From contig CBCXTT010000005.1 of the NCBI GenBank assembly GCA_965178295.1, positions 62,001 to 126,000 of the forward strand: DNA of 64,000 nucleotides, read 5' to 3'. The notes under the pieces were generated by a model. It worked only from the letters and a program-made list of their open reading frames with translations, was not told where the DNA came from and made no database searches. Both the position numbers and the translations under genes were made by a program. Below, piece by piece: positions 18,501 through 25,583 of this stretch (position 1 is the first letter of the stretch; each line of letters begins with the position of its first letter). The stretch comes from CBCXTT01 sp965178295 (GTDB lineage Bacteria > Pseudomonadota > Alphaproteobacteria > UBA7879).

Positions 18501-18988
18501 ACTTTTTGGAGATGCTGAAGTCCTGAATCTATTAAAAATATTTTTTGCCCGGTACCGTATAACCCTAAGGCATGCAGAGCATCGATCTTGCTGTATGTCA
18601 CGACAGTTCCTTCAAAAAGTGCACGTTTGGGACTATCTTCTTTCCGTATTCTGGTGTTCTGGGGAAAACTTTCTACAGATTTTAAGTGCTTTTGTCTGAG
18701 TTTCTCAATGTAATAATCCTCAACAGTCTGCAGTTTTTGCAAAAGAGTAATGGATTCTGCCGGGGAGATGAGGGGACGTCTATATTGCGTTAAATAGGCC
18801 GCATAGGTTTTGGAGGAAGCCCCAATGCTGTCTTGAAAACTTGGTAGACGCAAAATTGCCGCTACTGCAAATTGGGATTTTCCACTGTAATGTGCGTTAA
18901 TGGTTTCTAAAGAGGGAAGAGGCAAGGGCACAGAGAGCGTGCATTGTGAGAAAAAAAACAAAAGAATAGCATTTATGCGCAGAATCAT
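15521..18988 (-). CDS. secreted subtilisin-like (S8) protein with seven C-terminal 91-residue repeats
   Basis: The 1155-residue product starts at ATG 18988 (GAGGGGA upstream) with a signal peptide (MILRINAILLFFFSQCTLSV). A helical pro-region follows, then a subtilase domain of about residues 140-460. The catalytic Asp lies in IFLIDSG (D154), the oxyanion Asn region is QSASNDG, and the catalytic Ser is in GTSFSAPIISGAAALLL (S368). The usual HGTxVAG histidine motif is not visible between the Asp and VAPHAVYI, so activity is uncertain. Near residue 488 is an IQ-like motif, KKIQQYWRRFL. From about residue 514 seven identical copies follow of a 91-residue helical unit (LNMEKRMGLTIEEMTAALKW ... EYNKSFRERFVAWHQSL). 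The same module ends the neighbouring PARG-like protein. Probably an exported, host-directed protein. Confidence 0.85.
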   Translation of the reverse strand: MILRINAILLFFFSQCTLSVPLPLPSLETINAHYSGKSQFAVAAILRLPSFQDSIGASSKTYAAYLTQYRRPLISPAESITLLQKLQTVEDYYIEKLRQKHLKSVESFPQNTRIRKEDSPKRALFEGTVVTYSKIDALHALGLYGTGQKIFLIDSGLQHLQKVLSLLQMVAPHAVYIQNQEAVLDKRAKSAKTIALRQHMKINNIIFDARGVLGRYYKADGIKIVNISGFFGTDFGRDAFLQLLKINPQTLFVQSASNDGTDFLAPYVLDLEERKKFKKLGIDLWLAPKAFERIARISQNNNLIFSVALDYDASIARFSARPGSRASHDGQVSARTIKSLQHMSISTIGNAILLHGGDGRDGRYAGTSFSAPIISGAAALLLEAFPSLSVPDIRETILRSAEQDFYIPNDNAKKCGIFVYSDTPPANRQPGCTYDKFNPANYGRGVFNAKLAYDFAAIRAKYPKNSMDEVEAIFQDYKKKREDLAAKKIQQYWRRFLESKKTQAALPKSGEVIAPSKKPVQLNMEKRMGLTIEEMTAALKWAETQGQNTSAAAAFLRRFKTYTEKIPSEAKARLDQAQAIEAEYNKSFRERFVAWHQSLATSHKAPSKKPVQLNMEKRMGLTIEEMTAALKWAETQGQNTSAAAAFLRRFKTYTEKIPSEAKARLDQAQAIEAEYNKSFRERFVAWHQSLATSHKAPSKKPVQLNMEKRMGLTIEEMTAALKWAETQGQNTSAAAAFLRRFKTYTEKIPSEAKARLDQAQAIEAEYNKSFRERFVAWHQSLATSHKAPSKKPVQLNMEKRMGLTIEEMTAALKWAETQGQNTSAAAAFLRRFKTYTEKIPSEAKARLDQAQAIEAEYNKSFRERFVAWHQSLATSHKAPSKKPVQLNMEKRMGLTIEEMTAALKWAETQGQNTSAAAAFLRRFKTYTEKIPSEAKARLDQAQAIEAEYNKSFRERFVAWHQSLATSHKAPSKKPVQLNMEKRMGLTIEEMTAALKWAETQGQNTSAAAAFLRRFKTYTEKIPSEAKARLDQAQAIEAEYNKSFRERFVAWHQSLATSHKAPSKKPVQLNMEKRMGLTIEEMTAALKWAETQGQNTSAAAAFLRRFKTYTEKIPSEAKARLDQAQAIEAEYNKSFRERFVAWHQSLLQRSISTANS
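15555..17449 (-). repeat. seven 273-bp tandem repeats inside the subtilase-like gene
   Basis: The landmark AATGATTGGTGCCACG recurs at 15555, 15828, 16101, 16374, 16647, 16920 and 17193, a constant 273 bp (91 codons). The copies look identical base for base. The unit at the right edge is shorter, lacking the linker that encodes ATSHK. Being a multiple of three, gain or loss of units keeps the frame. Confidence 0.95.
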
Positions 18989-19404
18989 AAGTCCCCTCTG
19001 ATTTCCTGTAGGATACAGTATGCCTGTAGATGCAAAACAATGTCAAGATAAGATATAATATGCATTGATCCTGCCCTGACTTTTTGCGTCAGATTCTGCA
19101 CTAGTCTTCTTTTCTGACTGCTCTAGTATTGAAGTGCGCTTCCGTAAATGCGTTATTGTGTGACCGTGCAGAAAAATTTTCCTTATTTTTATTGTTTCTG
19201 GCTATGTTTTTTTTGAAACGCACACTTTGTGCAGCTTGTGTTCGACGCACCATCTGGTAGATGGAGAGGATATTTTGATGACGTTTTGCATTCCCGAATT
19301 TTCACGAGAGATTGCCTTGCAGGCTAGATAGCGCAGAAACGAGAGGCACTTACAAATATGCCTCAACAAGTCCTTGAAGATTGAGCAGTTATCGGAAGTG
19401 CTTT
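18989..19404. other. intergenic stretch between the two putative effector genes
   Basis: It must hold the promoter of the subtilase-like gene (minus strand) and the 3' flank of the PARG-like gene. No clear -35/-10 pair or rho-independent hairpin was found. The short minus-strand frame at 19202-19423 has no support. Confidence 0.5.
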
Positions 19405-21477
19405 TTAAGATGATTTGCTCCATGTTATTAACTGATCTCTAAATTTTTTGTTATATTCTGTCTCTAGAATTCGGGCTTGAGCAAGGCGATCGTTTTTATC
19501 GAGCGCTCTTACATTGTGAAGATAAGACTGGAATTTTTTCAGAAAAGTTTCTACATCTTTGGTATTTTTTCCATGTTTTTTTGCCCATTTAAGTGCCGAA
19601 TGCATTTTCTCTATAGTGAGTTCCATGCGTCCCTCCATATCAAGCTGTATACGCATTTTTTGTGCGGCATGTGCTTGAGATGGTGCAGCAGGAGCGGGCG
19701 TGGCCTTCTTTTTGTCACTCTCGGCACCTTTTTTTCCGCTTGCGGCAGCTGAGGCATGTGCTTGAGATGGTGCAGCAGGAGCGGGCGTGGCCTTCTTTTT
19801 GTCACTCTCGGCACCTTTTTTTCCGCTTGCGGCAGCTGAGGCATGTGCTTGAGATGGTGCAGCAGGAGCGGGCGTGGCCTTCTTTTTGTCACTCTCGGCA
19901 CCTTTTTTTCCGCTTGCGGCAGCTGAGGCATGTGCTTGAGATGGTGCAGCAGGAGCGGGCGTGGCCTTCTTTTTGTCACTCTCGGCACCTTTTTTTCCGC
20001 TTGCGGCAGCTGAGGCATGTGCTTGAGATGGTGCAGCAGGAGCGGGCGTGGCCTTCTTTTTGTCACTCTCGGCACCTTTTTTTCCGCTTGCGGCAGCTGA
20101 GGCATGTGCTTGAGATGGTGCAGCAGGAGCGGGCGTGGCCTTCTTTTTGTCACTCTCGGCACCTTTTTTTCCGCTTGCGGCAGCTGAGGCATGTGCTTGA
20201 GATGGTGCAGCAGGAGCGGGCGTGGCCTTCTTTTTGTCACTCTCGGCACCTTTTTTTCCGCTTGCGGCAGCTGAGGCATGTGCTTGAGATGGTGCAGCAG
20301 GAGCGGGCGTGGCCTTCTTTTTGTCACTCTCGGCACCTTTTTTTCCGCTTGCGGCAGCTGAGGCATGTGCAGCGTTAAACCAAGGCGTTGGTCCTTGGGC
20401 AGCTGGATTGTAGCTATATGTTTTTCCACCACTGAATGCCGCATGAAAGGCATGAAAGTTTTTCTTCTGCGTTGTTGGATCGTATATGGCGAATGTTACC
20501 TTTTTGAAGTACCCACCATATTTTCTCATGAGAGATTGATATATATCAATAATCAGACCCACGGGCACCTGGCAAGCACCAGCGCCAATTGCTCCTGCAA
20601 CGATCGAATCATTGCCATTTATGATGCCAAGTAGGAATAGGTTTTCTATTTTTTGATGCATCCGTTCTTGAAATACCGGATCAGATTTTAGTTCTGGCCA
20701 ATGGTATGAATCATGTGCGACACCTCTGTCACCTCGGCTATGGTGCCTGAACGCGGAAATGGCTGCAACATCAACAATATAAGGGATTGTATATTCAAAG
20801 ATTGATTGTTTGGGGCCGGTGTATTTTCCAATATACTGTGTTTGTGGGGCTAGTATTGCACCATCAGGTGGAATAAAATACTGATCCCACTCTCCACGCG
20901 GATTGTTTGGGATTGCAAACCAATTATGCGTCATTGCGAGCGACTTCCAATTGGCGAGCATATAAAGGAGAGAGCCATTTCCCCGATACAAAATTTTCTC
21001 TTCTTGCACGTTTCCGTGACCACGCGGTATTATAAAGTAGTCGTGCCTATCAAATGTCCCCAGAAATATCCAATCTTCTTTCTCTCCTACAGTTCCTGCT
21101 GGTTCTTTCTTGAGTGCAACAATGCCACCCCCAGGTGTAGAGGAAGTGGCCATATCTATGGCAAGAGGGCGAAGCCCCTCCGATTGCAAGCGAACGGCAG
21201 CATCTAATGTATCCTCATCCGTTACTTCCGCTGCTGTTTTGTAATGGTGTGGCACAGCTTTGCGTGCTAGAGCTTCTTGAAAATCTTGCAGGGCTTGATC
21301 GTGAGTATATAGCGACGATCTGCCAATTTCATGGCTTGACACCGCACGCAATTTCGTACCCCCGGGAATTTTTGCACCACCTTTGGCTACTTTAATCGTA
21401 GTGCCAATAATATGTGAGTTTATTGCTTCTTTTGCACTGCTAGAACCAGCAATCTGAATCGGTGGTGTAACATGCAA
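19405..21477 (-). CDS. PARG-like protein with eight 29-residue repeats and the shared C-terminal module
   Basis: A 690-codon frame. Residues about 95-330 match the microbial-type poly(ADP-ribose) glycohydrolase family (PF10021/TIGR02452). It has TPGGGIV near residue 114, VQEEKILYRGNGSLLYML near 158, and VDVAAISAFRHHS. The closing block NDSIVAGAIGAGACQVPVGL is followed by FKKVTFAIYD. PGGG and QEE, normally 6-8 residues apart, are 39 apart here. Residues 372-603 are eight identical Lys/Ala/Pro-rich repeats (GKKGAESDKKKATPAPAAP). The last 85 residues (LDMEGRMELTIEKMHSALKW ... EYNKKFRDQLITW) are the module of the neighbouring subtilase. TTG 21477 is only the first start codon of the open frame. 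Upstream codons (FHQFNRAFSDKPNERFPW) are open and protein-like, so the frame is probably the 3' part of a larger gene. Confidence 0.78.
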   Translation of the reverse strand: MHVTPPIQIAGSSSAKEAINSHIIGTTIKVAKGGAKIPGGTKLRAVSSHEIGRSSLYTHDQALQDFQEALARKAVPHHYKTAAEVTDEDTLDAAVRLQSEGLRPLAIDMATSSTPGGGIVALKKEPAGTVGEKEDWIFLGTFDRHDYFIIPRGHGNVQEEKILYRGNGSLLYMLANWKSLAMTHNWFAIPNNPRGEWDQYFIPPDGAILAPQTQYIGKYTGPKQSIFEYTIPYIVDVAAISAFRHHSRGDRGVAHDSYHWPELKSDPVFQERMHQKIENLFLLGIINGNDSIVAGAIGAGACQVPVGLIIDIYQSLMRKYGGYFKKVTFAIYDPTTQKKNFHAFHAAFSGGKTYSYNPAAQGPTPWFNAAHASAAASGKKGAESDKKKATPAPAAPSQAHASAAASGKKGAESDKKKATPAPAAPSQAHASAAASGKKGAESDKKKATPAPAAPSQAHASAAASGKKGAESDKKKATPAPAAPSQAHASAAASGKKGAESDKKKATPAPAAPSQAHASAAASGKKGAESDKKKATPAPAAPSQAHASAAASGKKGAESDKKKATPAPAAPSQAHASAAASGKKGAESDKKKATPAPAAPSQAHAAQKMRIQLDMEGRMELTIEKMHSALKWAKKHGKNTKDVETFLKKFQSYLHNVRALDKNDRLAQARILETEYNKKFRDQLITWSKSS
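19668..20363 (-). repeat. eight 87-bp tandem repeats inside the PARG-like gene
   Basis: Eight head-to-tail copies of an 87-bp unit, apparently identical, encode a 29-residue Lys/Ala/Pro/Ser-rich segment. The period is a multiple of three, so several frames stay open through the array. This gives long but meaningless frames on both strands. Confidence 0.95.
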
Positions 21478-21533
21478 ATCTTGTTCCGGTACTTTAAGTT
21501 GGGGATTCTCAAAATGTTGTAAGAGCTTACTTC

Positions 21534-22295
21534 TTAGAGGGCGGACTGCCCAAGGAAATCGTTCATTGGGCTTATCACTAAACGCACGATTAAATTGATG
21601 GAAGCTGTCGGACTTTGCACTTCCTGGTTTCCATAAATGATGAAATCAATTCCTTCGAAATAGGCGCCATAAAGGCGCACAGCATTCTGATAAGATTCAA
21701 TAATGAGGCGTCCAGGGTTTGAAAACACGCCCATTCCCCATTCCCCAAGGACTAAATGCTTGTCCCCATGTTTAATTGCGGTTAGAAAAACAGCCTCTAA
21801 TGTGTTGTTCAGATGTGCCATATACTCTGTAAGTTCTGTGGCAGTCATTTTCCCTAGAGCCGCTTCTTGTGTGATGTGTTTTGGCCTTGTGTCCGTCTTA
21901 TCAATGGGAAGCATTGGTGCCGCTGCTAGAACAACATCTAAATTAATATCGCTACCGTTTCCTGGATGTTTTCCTTTAAATATAACATCTTTTAAGAACA
22001 AGGTATCCCCACTACCCAAAACGGTTTCCGTACCTGATGCCGCCTTACGCTCTCTAAACTTTTGTATAGCACGCGTATAATAGTCTCCATTATGCCCACT
22101 ATGATGGGACAGTGTTGCCTCTTGACTGCCTGGATTTTTACCCGTTGGAACGTTTTTAGGATTTGCAAAGCTAAAAAGCGCGACGTGTGCACCGTGAGTT
22201 TTAAGCGTGTATGCTGTATGTAGCATGTCACCCTGTATAACATGCGTATTCGGGGTGGGATACATATGATATTTATGGGAATTTTTCTTAAACAC
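21534..22295 (-). CDS. PARG-like domain 1 (frameshifted 5' part of the PARG locus)
   Basis: This 253-codon frame encodes a microbial PARG-type domain: ALFSFANPKNVPTGKNPGSQ then EATLSHHSG, VVLAAAPMLP, and the hallmark HLVLGEWGMGVFSNPGRLI followed by YFEGIDFIIYG. Compared with the family's PGGG...QEE, it reads VPTG...QEA, so the glycine loop and second glutamate are altered and activity is doubtful. The GTG at 22295 is not a convincing start. A signal peptide with GAGAG upstream lies 30 codons before it in another frame (ATG 22384, MHLLCLIFLFSFTSFTHALE). The 3' end is also out of frame: near 21625 the homology continues in the frame of the next gene. Both shifts correspond to one lost base. Confidence 0.7.
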   Translation of the reverse strand: MFKKNSHKYHMYPTPNTHVIQGDMLHTAYTLKTHGAHVALFSFANPKNVPTGKNPGSQEATLSHHSGHNGDYYTRAIQKFRERKAASGTETVLGSGDTLFLKDVIFKGKHPGNGSDINLDVVLAAAPMLPIDKTDTRPKHITQEAALGKMTATELTEYMAHLNNTLEAVFLTAIKHGDKHLVLGEWGMGVFSNPGRLIIESYQNAVRLYGAYFEGIDFIIYGNQEVQSPTASINLIVRLVISPMNDFLGQSAL

Positions 22296-22626
22296 GTGCG
22301 CAGGTTGGCTACGTCTTCAAACTGTTCTAGCGCATGTGTGAATGATGTGAAGGAAAACAGGAAAATCAAACATAGTAGATGCATAATGAACTCTCAATAA
22401 TTTTTATCATATAGCATATGAGAATAGCATAAATATTCGGCTAACGGAATCTATTATTGCAATTATGTATCGTTGAACGATTGTGAACGATTCCAGTGTA
22501 ACGCTTATGTTTTGTCCCAAATGGGCATTGCGTTTTTCCAGAATATTCTGCACAATAAGTCATGCATACTACAGCATGACTCAATCAGGGAGAATTGATG
22601 CTCAAGCCACGCAGGAAGATTTTATA

Positions 22627-24298
22627 TTGTTTCGGTCTTTCTTGTTCGCGTCCGCTACCCTTGGTGCTACAGCTATTCCTACACCAACAGCGGTAAAAAG
22701 AATCGTATAATAAAGACCCTGAGCCGCCTGTCGCGCCATACGTCCTTAATGTTCATGAGAAGCTCCCAGATGATGCAGAAACGCTTCATGAAGGGCAGAA
22801 TATTACCTTGACCCTTAAAAATATTACAGTACAGGGAAACACAGTTTTGCCATCAGATGTTCTTTCTGAGATATATGCACCGTTCCTTGGTCAGGAAATT
22901 CTTGTAGAAGATTTATTTAAAATTTCTGGACAGATTACACAATGCTACCAGGAACAGGGATACATATTGTCACGCGCTTATATACCGGTTCAAGAAATAG
23001 AGGATGGCAATGTAGTGATTAAGGTTGTGGAGGGATATGTCTCCCGTGTTTGGTTTGAGTGGAAAGAAATGGACCCAGATGACCGCATTAAGTTTTATGG
23101 GTATCGCATCAAAAAAGTGAAGCCTCTTACGAAGGAGTATTTGGAGCGGAATCTTTTTCTAATCCAAGATCTTCCGGGTATTTCAATGTCTGCGATACTT
23201 AAACCCTCTGAGGATTTTCTACATGCATCAGAGCTTATTATTAGGGTCTCATACAAACCAATAGAAATTTCCATTGATTTTAATAACGGTGGGACAGCGT
23301 CTGTGGGCCGTAAGCGCGGGTTGAAGACTATGACATTGAACTCCATTTTAGGACTTCATGATCAATTGAGTGTATATGGTGCAGCAGATAATAGCTTGAA
23401 ACGCCAAAAAATTATTGGCGGTAAATTCACGCTTCCAATCAATACAGATGGATTGTCAGCAATTTTTAAAGCAGAGACGGTGCGTACTCAGCCCCAAATT
23501 GAATGACCCTCAGTACTCGTTTGTCGGCACATCAGTTACAATGAGTTTGGGGTTGGCATATCCTCTAATTCTAATGCGCGATCTATCTTGGATGGTGTCG
23601 GCGTGGTTAGATACGAAGAAGTCCTGTTATCGGGCATACGAAGATGGGCGTGCTCTGGGAGAGGCCGGACGTGAGAGCTTGCGTGTGATGCGCTTTGAAT
23701 CTACAATGGATTTTTCTGACAGGTTTATGGGGAGCAACCTATGGATAATGTCTGTCTCACGTGGTCTTGACATTAACAATGCAAGCTCATCTGGCGCACT
23801 TATGCATAAAGGTCCTGTAAATTTTGTTAAAATGAACTTGGTTTAGCCACACGGTTGCAAAATCTTGGTGCGGGGTTTACCGTGTATGGATTGCTGCGCG
23901 GCCAATTGGCGGGCAATCCACTCCTTGATCTTGAGCGATTTAACTTTGGTGGAGTGCCTGTTAATCACTCCTATCAACCGGGCGTGCTTTCTGGGGACAG
24001 TGGGTTAGAGGGTAAGCTTGAGGTGCGTTACACGCATAGCTTCAATACCTTTATCAAGACACTGCAACTTTTTACGTATTATGATTACGGTATCGTTTGG
24101 AATCGTCGACCAAACGTTGATGATAAACAACGTCTTTCTGCGCCAGGTATGGGCGTAGGTGTCCGTGTAGCGCTTATGTATCATTTAAATCTCAATGTCG
24201 CCTTTGGTAAGCCGCTTCGGGATAAAATTATGGGCATTGAGAATAAATCGCGTTGGTACTTTGGTGTGGGATATAATAGCCACACAGACGACATCTAG
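22627..24298 (+). pseudogene. two-partner secretion transporter (TpsB/ShlB-FhaC family), broken by three frameshifts
   Basis: TpsB proteins are outer-membrane barrels with POTRA domains that export a large TpsA partner. TTG 22627, with AGGAAG eight bases before it, opens a signal peptide (MFRSFLFASATLGATAIPTP). Then come a POTRA domain (LKNITVQGNTVLPSDVL, YQEQGYILSRAYIP, GNVVIKVVEGYVSRV), a linker and barrel blocks (VGTSVTMSLGLAYPLI; ELGLATRLQNLGAGFTVYGL; LERFNFGG; GEL-type strand LEGKLEVRYTHSF). The frame changes at A5 22695-22699 (one base extra), C4 23492-23495 (one extra) and A4 23829-23832 (one missing). No TpsA gene is visible nearby. The open pieces are 22808-23506, 23415-23846 and 23855-24298. 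Confidence 0.85.
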
Positions 24299-24506
24299 CT
24301 TTTCTTATTCTATTGGGTCTAGTGTTTTAGTACATGGATTTTGATGATGTAGGCTTATGTGCACCCCCCACATTCTTCTATGGCGCGTAACTAAAACCGT
24401 CTAAGCTTTTTTTCATTGATCTACCCAGACACATAAAGCGATTCAGTCTATAGGATTAGTCACATCTACAATTGAGTACACTTTCTGCTAAACATGAAAC
24501 ATCATC

Positions 24507-24515
24507 GGGGGGGGG
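24507..24515 (+). repeat. G9 homopolymer
   Basis: A run of nine G, exceptional in this AT-leaning window. Such runs are prone to slippage. No intact reading frame crosses it, so phase variation is only a possibility. Confidence 0.7.
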
Positions 24516-25543
24516 TCCCGGTCTTTGCACAACACGCCATACAATGATACAATCATCCATAAAGTCGTCAGGCAAGAAAATGGTAGTAAAAAACCGAAAT
24601 GGACGTGAATTTTTGTACGGGATACTTTTGACTTAAAAGGATGCCCTCTTGTGCTTTTGATCACCCATAGAATGCATGGAATGCATCATGCGGTAATAAC
24701 CCACCAGGCAATGCGCTTCTGCCTCTAGGAGGTGGCACATTGAATGGGGGGAATTATGACCGTCAGCGGTATAATAGGCACAGTGCCGATGGGGAATAAT
24801 GGTAGAACAGGCTCATGTGGAGCTGTTCATTTTCTCAGAGGAAACGTTCGAGTAGGTGGGCCGAAACCATTGTGTTAGACTCCGTATTGACCGAAAATAT
24901 TCCTCGATGATCGGGAGATGGGAGGTATTGCGGATCATGTATTCTGTACGAGCGCAGATTGGAGTGTTAATTCAATCTTTATTGAGCGTCACTATATCTA
25001 GAAAATTAGAATAATGGTTATCGTGGTATTAGGGGCACAGAAAACCAGGTGTATATTAGGCAGGATGTACAGCGGTATTAATCACGGAGATCACAGGATC
25101 TCATATGCTAAAAATGTGCCTAGTTTATATGGATGCGCAGAGACCAGTAGCACTGCGGTGGTTTTGTGTGTAAGATTTTCTAAGAGTATGAAGGCAATAA
25201 TCGCATTAATGTCTCTGGCCGTCATGGGGATGAAATGATCTATTGAAAGCTGAACAATCTACAATGTCGTGCAGCGAGAGAGCACTAGAGAGCCTGCATA
25301 TACTTCTCTCTAAGTCCCCGTTTAATTTCAGTTGCGTACGTATTGTACACACATGTAATGCAAGGCCAACTTATGATTGGGGGAGCGCTCTATTTCCACT
25401 TCTAGTGGAAGCGCCTGCGCCTGTACCACTTTCATGGTGGCGAACACATCCTTTGCAAAGAGTTTGTGCAGACATGGGTTGACACAATCTCAGAACATGC
25501 CATTGATTCCTCTTAAATGCAGAGGAAATAAACGCACCTCATA

Positions 25544-25583
25544 TAGCAGGAGAGTGGAGGAGGTAGCAGGAGAGTGGAGGAGG
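25544..25583 (+). repeat. 20-bp unit duplicated in tandem
   Basis: TAGCAGGAGAGTGGAGGAGG occurs twice head to tail, at 25544-25563 and 25564-25583. No gene is involved. Confidence 0.8.

Larger units (their letters stand above)
19405..22384 (-). pseudogene. reconstructed ancestral locus: signal peptide - PARG1 - PARG2 - repeats - C-terminal module
   Basis: Reading from ATG 22384, the signal peptide frame passes into the PARG-1 frame if one A is restored in the A5 run at 22282-22286 (minus strand). The PARG-1 frame passes into the PARG-2 frame if one base is restored near 21620-21632. There ...FIIYGNQ continues as SAKSDSFHQFNRAFSDKP, parallel to KKNFHAFHAAFSGGK at the same place in PARG domain 2. 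The joined protein would be about 990 residues. Either the gene is recently broken, or it is expressed through frameshifting or slippage, or the assembly has two indel errors. Frame junctions are read directly; the single-gene origin is inference. Confidence 0.62.

Noticed and set aside
19662..20378. A 238-codon + strand frame (and a 280-codon minus frame at 19611-20453) through the 87-bp repeat array
   Set aside because: Both arise because a repeat of 87 bp keeps any stop-free frame open. They contain little but the repeated unit, lack start signals, and oppose the PARG-like frame whose flanks have real homology.
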